Shown in pieces: positions 57,967 through 64,000 of a DNA stretch of 64,000 nt. The notes below the pieces were generated by a model. It searched no databases. It saw only the letters and a list, made by a program, of their open reading frames with translations, and was not told where the DNA came from. Each line of letters begins with the position of its first letter. Position 1 is the first letter of the stretch. This stretch comes from Riptortus pedestris (lineage: Eukaryota > Arthropoda > Insecta > Hemiptera > Alydidae). The DNA lies in NCBI GenBank assembly GCA_019009955.1, contig CM032232.1:55764001-55828000 (forward strand), written 5' to 3'. The translations under genes and the position numbers were made by a program.

Positions 57967-59186
57967 GAACACGTCATAACTTTCACTAAAATTTCGAATC
58001 TTCCGGAATTTTCTGTAAACTTAGCATTGGTTTCCTTTATACAATATTTTTCATCATGGCCCTTCGGGTATTGATAAATTCAAGCGGAAAATATTTTCTT
58101 CTCGAGACAATGTAGCTGACATTGTTTAAAGACAATCTAGCTGATTTGGTGGCCTCAATGATTCAATTAACAAACTAGCCTAAACACATTATGCGAAAAT
58201 GACTACACATAAAGGCACCTATGGTCATAATGAGTGGGAGGTCTCACAATGGACTTCACTTTACCATTGTCCTCAGTGGATCAAGGACAATCATGTGCCT
58301 TACACCTCTCAGCTCGTGCTTCCAACTTACACATTGTGTCCTTCTTTTCTCTCTGCTAAATCACATTTGTGTCGTAACGGGAATGGAACCCCAGCACGAC
58401 TGCCGATATACAAACTGCTCATTTTATTCGTTTGACCTTTTTGGTGGCGGCTGCTTGTTCGCCGGATTTTATTGGACAAAGTTTCGAAACACATGTTTCT
58501 TTTTATGTATACGAGTGTATAAACAAGCCTAGATGCTTTTATGTAACAATAAGTACATTTTCAGGAAGATAAAGAAATAACTAATTAAGAATTCCATGAA
58601 TTTCCTTAAAATGATATTGCACTCTTTAAGCTTCTAAGTTTTCTGGCAGGTGGAAATGAATTATATTGCTTGTTGAGTAAAATAATCACAATTCTACAAT
58701 AAATATTTAATAAAACGACAGAATATTTTCAGTGCAGTGCATCAATTCCATTGCCCTGTTGATACACCAAAAGACAATAAAGAGCCTATTCTGTAACATT
58801 ATTAAAAATATTAAAATGTCAAACAGTTAAAACAATCATTAAAACTAAATAACAGCATATTTAAACCTTTAACATAATCAACTGTCCTATTTAATAAATA
58901 AATCCTTAAATCAACAACATAAAAAAAAAAGTGTGGTCATAGGCCTCTCTAAGTCAACATCCAGGACGTTAGGTTGGATTCCTCTCTCTCCTTTATTTCT
59001 AGTTATTATACTTATAAGATAATGCTTTCATATTATTACTCTATAAAGTGCAATGTCTAGGTTAAGCGCTTGCACATTCACATTTTTTTTTTTTATGTTG
59101 TTGACGTAAGGATTTATTTATTAAATATGTTATTTAGTTTTAGAAATAATATTTTTATTGCTTTAATGAATGTTTTTTTTTAACTC
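57967..59186. other. stretch with possible further LINE remains
   Basis: About 57967-58130 on the reverse strand may continue the retrotransposon frame but has stops and no clear motif. A GC-richer block at 58199-58440 holds two overlapping plus frames of 78 and 103 codons without recognisable domains. The rest is AT-rich. Confidence 0.3.
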
Positions 59187-59399
59187 AACTGAGGTTAGCC
59201 ATGTGAGTTAAACGTTGGCCTTAATCTCTCATGGTAAGTGTCGAGTTCGATTCCCTCATGAGCGATAAGAATTTATTCAGTGACGGACTCATTAAATAAA
59301 ATCCTTGTTCCCACCTTGGCTAGAAAGCGGATGTCAGCTGTACAAAAGCCGCCCCATAGTAGCAAATGGTGGACGTTAGTAAATAATAATAGTAATAAA
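59187..59399 (+). mobile_element. SINE-A, full length, diverged
   Basis: Head 'ctgaggttagccatgtgagt', B-box 'gtcgagttcgattccctcat', body 'cccaccttggctagaaagcg' and end 'gtggacgttagtaaataata'. Confidence 0.85.
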
Positions 59400-59924
59400 T
59401 GTTTTAGCTGTTTGACGTTTTATTGTTTTTAACAATAGACATAGGTTCTATATTGTTTTTTGGTGTGCCAACAGGACACTGACGATGATACACTACAATC
59501 TGTGGCTTTAATAAATCTTTATTGTGGAAGTTTAACCGTTTTACTCAACCTGCGATGTAACTCTTTTTGTAGTACATAAAACATCAGTGAGATTTCGGCC
59601 TTGCAGCCATAGTTGAACGTTCCATTGTACAGCTCCAGAGCTCCTATCGTACTTCAAAAACATTTTTTTAAAAAAGAAAAATCACCACAAAATTTAAACA
59701 GTAGATGAGTTTGAAGTTAGTTCACCCAACTAATGGAATTGTAAGAGAAGCTTGACAACGGTATTAATGAATTAAATGAAATTTATTTTATATACAAATA
59801 TTTTTTATTTCTATATACAAATTTGACTACTGTCAATTAATTTATTTAAATATTATTAAATAAAATTTATATTTGTTTACATTCGTTATAGAATTAGCTA
59901 AAATTCAACAAATACATTTTATAA

Positions 59925-60350
59925 AATCAATCTATCAATAATTATATATAATAAATTAATTTCTTTAACAATCTTAATTCCTCTCTAAATATGTGGTATA
60001 CATTTTTAAATTATTGACATGCCTTGTTATTAGGATAAAATATATCAAAGAATAACATGCATTATAAATGATGAAAAACTTTTCCCCACCTTAAAGAGAT
60101 GGTACCTGATCTAAAATTTGTTTTGATAGATTTTTATGACAAATAATTTGCAGTTTGATTTAATAACTGAAGACTTTTAATAACATTCATTTTATTTATA
60201 AACACATCATCCAGATATGAAGTTCTTTAATTTATTTTTAGGCAATTAACATTCTTTACAACATTTTTTATATTTGGGGGTTTAAAGCATATTTTTGTAT
60301 CTTGTTTTATGCTTATTTGTTATACTATTTCTGTAAAAAAAAAAAAAGTT
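59925..60350 (+). repeat. rep-F, copy 3 of 3
   Basis: 'gatagatttttatgacaaat', 'agatatgaagttctttaatt' and 'gcatatttttgtatcttgtt' match 48990-49380. A deletion removes the 'ttttactcctg' block here. Confidence 0.6.
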
Positions 60351-61338
60351 AGTAGATAAACAAAAATTGAATTGTACTTGTCAAAGTATTAATAAATCAT
60401 TGGTAAGTCTTATATTGTTGCTGAGAAGATTGTCTCCATTTCTTATCACCCACAAACTTTAACTCCTGACACAAATCCATTGATTGATGCTTCTCCTACT
60501 CACTTATTTCCTATTGCTCAATCAGATTTTCGTCATCAATATTCAAGAGATGCACCGTGTAATTAAAATGCACGGGAAGGAGTTAAAAAAGAAATAATAA
60601 CAGAGCCCATTGCAACATGCCTCTTTCTAAATCTTTTTTTATAGTTTATCATTGTTCAGCCAATAGAACAGACTTATTGTGCAGCTCGAAATGGCAACAG
60701 CTGTTGTCGTTCAATAACAATGACTTTCTTCTTTGAGTTTGTACCTGCAGTACAGATAAATTGAGTGACATATACTACCAGCTGTTCGCTAAGCTACGTC
60801 ATCCCAATGAACAATAGCATAAAAGAGCATATCCCACTCACAGGTATTGCGTTAACTTTGGTTATTAGGAAATTAATATTCTTAATGCCCAAATAAATTT
60901 ATATCAACACGTTATCCTGTATAGGCAGTGAATATATTTTAAAATTGCACCAGAACAGAATAAATGAAAGATAATAATTAATTTAGATATTGTTTTATTT
61001 TAATATGTTTAGAATAAAAAATAAAAAAAATAAGCCATGTCAGTCGAATATGTATTCCATATCCTCTTTAGCGTACCTTGACTTGCCCATACCCAGGACC
61101 ACTAATATTAACTTTATTCAGAATATAAGAAATAACTAGTTTAATCATTTATAGTCACGAACAGAAACTGTTTTCAAATTGTCTTTCACTAACTTCGCAT
61201 TGTCCTGTTACATTATTTATATGTTAAGTACTAACACGTTCGGTGTTCAACACACACATACAAAAAATTGAAAATTATATATAGTATATTGTTCTGTAAA
61301 ACTTCATAAGTTCTTAAAACCAAATTTAAAACTAAAGT
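60351..61338. other. unique stretch with a promoter-like patch
   Basis: 60640-60860 is less AT-rich, with CCAAT (60660), paired CAGCTG E-boxes (about 60703 and 60780), TGACGTA-like and CATAAAAG (60819). No coding follows, so it is only a weak promoter or enhancer candidate. Confidence 0.2.
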
Positions 61339-61541
61339 ATATAGAATTTTTATATATAGAACCTAGAGTGGCGAGTTCGATTCTTGCATGGGCAAAGGAA
61401 ATTATTTAGTGACGAAATTCATTAAATAATGTCCTAAAATCCCACCCTGGCTAGAAAAGGGTGGTAACCTGTAGATAACCCGTCCCGATTAGCCTAAGTT
61501 GCAAAAAGTGGACGTTAATAAATAATAATATAGAATTTTTA
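61339..61541 (+). mobile_element. SINE-A, 5'-truncated, 14-bp TSD
   Basis: Flanked by ATATAGAATTTTTA (61339-61352 and 61528-61541). Starts at AACCTAGAGTGGCGAGTTCG, so the A-box half is missing; the body is close to the family norm. Confidence 0.9.
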
Positions 61542-61575
61542 AAACAGGTTATTGTGGAGATGATGATTTTTTTAG

Positions 61576-61779
61576 GTGGCTCAGGTTAGTCGTGTGAGTT
61601 AAATCTCACATGGTAAACCTAGAGTGGCGAGTTCGATTTCCGCCTGGGCAATAGGCAGTCAATCCAGTGACTGAAATTCATTAAATAAAAGCCTTAATCC
61701 CACCCGGTTTGAAAAGGTGGGGGAGGAAACCTGTCCCAATTAGCCTTAGTTGAAAAAAGTGGACGTTAATAAATAATTT
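61576..61779 (+). mobile_element. SINE-A, near full length with internal deletions
   Basis: Head 'ggctcaggttagtcgtgtga', short anticodon region, B-box 'ggcgagttcgatttccgcct', body missing the GTAGATAAC stretch, end 'gtggacgttaataaataatt'. ATATAGAATTTT, the TSD string of the previous copy, appears again just after it (61786-61797). Confidence 0.85.
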
Positions 61780-61984
61780 AATTTAATATAGAATTTTAAG
61801 TTTCTTAAATATACAATTGAAATTTAAAAACCTATAAGGGCTCTGGATGTGCGATTAGGTACACATTATATTGCTCCTATTAAATGTAGAGTTCCAAGTT
61901 CCATTTCAGCAGGAATTATATGAATTGAGCCCCCCTACGCAAAGAAATGTATATAGGCATCACGCATGCTTCAAATCGACTAGC

Positions 61985-62255
61985 TTTAAAATGGTGAAAT
62001 TTTATATTTAGGTTTATAGTGTTATACCGACTAACTCAGCAGTCCCCTTCTTGATTAAAATCGACTAAGAAGGGGAGAGGGGTTAGAAGGAAATAAAATT
62101 GAAAATTTCTCTATATCCGTTCGAGATAAAACAAATTTTTATAGAACCATTGAGGTTCATCATCAAAAGATACAAAAATTAGGTCTATGATATTATTTAG
62201 TCTGATGATTTGGAATGGTGAAATTGTATATGTCATTCAAATAAAAACTTCTTGA
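61985..62255 (+). repeat. rep-E, copy 2 of 2
   Basis: 'tggtgaaattttatatttag', 'gggagaggggttagaaggaa' and 'tcattcaaataaaaactt' match 34330-34587. Confidence 0.5.
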
Positions 62256-62284
62256 ATTGAATGCATCATATAAATTTTGTTTAT

Positions 62285-62490
62285 TTAATTAAACAATTAA
62301 AGCGTTTGATTTAAGCCATGATTTTGATCCATCTCATAAAACTAGGGTCAGGGGTTCGATTCCATAGTCGGTAATATCAATTTATTATAAGACGTACTAG
62401 TTAAATAAAATCCTTAGCCCCACATTGGTTAGAAAAGGGTGGCAACTGTAGATAACCAGTTTCATTAATCTTAGTTGCAAGCAAATAATA
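62285..62490 (+). mobile_element. SINE-A, old diverged copy
   Basis: 'aaagcgtttgatttaagcca', B-box 'caggggttcgattccatagt', 'tccttagccccacattggtt' and 'aaaagggtggcaactgtaga'. It lies 30 bp after rep-E; the other rep-E copy is also bordered by SINE-A. Confidence 0.75.
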
Positions 62491-63194
62491 TAAAAGTTTA
62501 ATAAGTGCACGAGGAAGTCATGATGCTCCACATCAGTATTTTGTATTTTTTTTTTTTTTTATTTTATCTGGATTGGTTTCTGTAAGCTCGGAATGAAATT
62601 CTATTGTCAACGGGTGGGGAGGGGTATTGTTCGTCTGGCGATCGTTGTTCACACCATAACTGATCGCCATGTCGGATTAAGTAGCCATATATAAGTGGAT
62701 TATGGCATATGGAGTGGCATACAGACACAAGAAGGTTTCAGCAACTCTAACCTTACACTTTACCCATTGTGTTGCATTAGGTTGTTCGTGAAATTTCCTA
62801 CTTCTTCGGCCAAGGACTAGTTAAAAGGACGTCTGGGGATACGGCCGCCAAATTTCAGAAAACAATATTCAAAATAACTCCCCAGGAACTATAAATTTTT
62901 TATCAACGTATATTTTTTTTTAAAAAAAAAAGGCAAATTTCTTTTTAATAAGAACATTTTCAATAAGAACTGTTTCTTTTTAAGAGCGTAAAGTTTTTTA
63001 ACGATTTGGTTAAACATGAAGTTGCTCACTTGAGGTTTTATAGGAAATTAATTATTTGGACATAAATGATGAAACTATTCCACAGCTGTAGTAAAAAATC
63101 TGAATGACTAAATTCAAAATATTAGAAGAGCTAAAGGCAGATTTTCCACCAAGAAGTTAACACGTCAATATTGAATACACAATTTCCCCTCTAA
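62491..63194. other. mixed unique stretch
   Basis: 62570-62860 is less AT-rich, with an 8-bp perfect inverted repeat TGGCGATC/GATCGCCA (62636-62669) and a TATATAAG string at 62688-62695. No gene found. Confidence 0.3.
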
Positions 63195-63765
63195 TTACAC
63201 TAATAAAGTTCGTCATTTTCGGCAGGGGCTGCGTTAACTAAGCAGATTTCCCACTTCCATCACGTGTTTGCATTTATCTCATGATGTAAAGGTTCAATGG
63301 GAACAATATTTGTTATTTAGGCTTCAAATAAAGTACTTCATAATATAACAGCTTATTGTTAATATGGCATGAGTAGAAGTGGGGGTTTACTGGAAACTAT
63401 AAAAACGTAAATCTCGGTTGATATTATAGATAATGAAAAAATGTAGATAACAAAATTTATAGAAAATTACATTTGCAATAAGATTGGAACAATTTTACAC
63501 ATAATAACGGAGATATTAAGATTTTTCGAAATTCCTCCCCTTATATGTAAAAGTTCATGTAAAAGTTTCGTAACGATTAAACAAAAAATGCGACCTCTAC
63601 AGCGGTAACAGACAAATATATAGATATATGTATACAATTATGAACTAATCTTATTTTCATCATCTGCTAGGTAGGAACGATGGGCATTTGAAGAAATGTT
63701 TCGAAAATCGCGTCATGAGTACAACCTCAATAGCTGATTTCCCTTAAGGTAAATCTGCTAAACAT
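63195..63765 (+). mobile_element. rep-B, most complete copy
   Basis: Has both ends: near 63205-63235 'gttcgtcattttcggcaggg' + GCTGCG, then AAGCAGATTTCCC (subterminal repeat). Body: 'gcttcaaataaagtacttca', 'gtagaagtgggggtttactg', 'ataacggagatatt', 'gcgacctctacagcggtaac', short TATAGATATATG, 'gcgtcatgagtacaacctca', and the end 'gatttcccttaaggtaaatc' + TGCTAA. About 550 bp, no ORF. Opposed AGCAGATTTCCC repeats plus a 3' palindrome and a microsatellite resemble Helentron-associated (DINE-1/HINE-like) elements; this class call is inference. Confidence 0.75.
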
Positions 63766-64000
63766 CGAACATTACCATATGGTTATTTTGCCCTCGCGAG
63801 CCTCAAGAGAAATTTCCTTAATTACGTTTGTTCCGTAGTATTAAATTAAATTTATAGTAATATGAAGTAACTGCATCTCGACTACCTGATGTGTCAAGAT
63901 TCGACGAACCCATCCGAAGACCGTAAAATGTCTTATTGTTAATGTGTCTCACACTCATGAATTATTCCCATTTCTTTCAATGAATGTAATTGAAAAAAGT
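63766..64000. other. AT-rich end of window, nothing recognised
   Basis: No repeat or open frame of note. Confidence 0.4.

Noticed and set aside
62636..62700. TATATAAG with upstream inverted repeat as a promoter
   Set aside because: No downstream gene, and TATA strings are frequent in this composition.

Overview
ORGANISM. This is eukaryotic, AT-rich (about one third G+C by eye) non-coding DNA. It is full of interspersed repeats: tRNA-derived SINEs, degenerate LINE fragments, Tc1/mariner-like MITEs, Helitron-like elements and long (TA)n or (GT)n runs. The longest open frames are about 100 codons, AT-driven and start-poor, with no operon-like layout. Helitrons, a tRNA SINE and LINE tails together suggest an invertebrate metazoan (arthropod or mollusc). 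The sequence alone does not let me name a phylum. I find no intact protein-coding gene, rRNA, functional tRNA or CRISPR. The window looks like an intergenic or large-intron region. REPEAT FAMILIES (names are mine). SINE-A: tRNA-like head with A- and B-box motifs, body ending GTGGACGTTAATAAATAAT; about 17 copies, six with perfect target-site duplications (TSDs). rep-B: about 550 bp; 5' motif GTCCGTCACGCAGGGGCTGCG-like (given here in parts), AGCAGATTTCCC near the 5' end and its reverse complement GGGAAATCTGCT at the 3' end, a central microsatellite, and a 20-bp 3' palindrome; more than 20 copies or fragments. rep-C: 0.9-1 kb, ends in a GC hairpin then CTAG-T like a Helitron, with a roughly 290-bp module duplicated inside. 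rep-D, E, F, G: low-copy families seen two or three times here. MITE-M: TA-flanked, 27-29-bp TIRs, two copies. LAYOUT. 1-5.1 kb: rep-C, rep-B with rep-C nested in it, rep-F, MITE-M, rep-G. 5.1-12.5 kb: rep-B fragments, a LINE tail (9.5 kb), a Tc1-like transposase scrap (12.1 kb). 12.5-17.3 kb: SINEs, one split by a 415-bp retroposed insert; second MITE. 18-24.5 kb: unique CpG-retaining blocks, rep-D pair, a 13-unit 55-bp minisatellite, rep-B. 24.8-31.6 kb: SINEs around several GC-richer unique non-coding blocks that could be regulatory. 31.6-45.7 kb: mostly unique AT-rich DNA, rep-E, SINEs, an unrecognised GC-rich reverse-strand ORF (35.6 kb), rep-C and rep-B copies including a head-to-head pair. 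46-64 kb: rep-F, SINEs, a LINE C-terminal tail next to a tRNA-Gly-like sequence (52.3-52.7 kb), a retrotransposon RNase H remnant (57.7 kb), and a near-complete rep-B at the end. HOW THE PARTS RELATE. No pathway can be built. What the window records is layered transposition (rep-C into rep-B, SINE into rep-E, an unknown retroposon into a SINE, MITE beside rep-G), with microsatellites tied to rep-B and rep-C ends. All calls are by eye; no alignments or searches were run.
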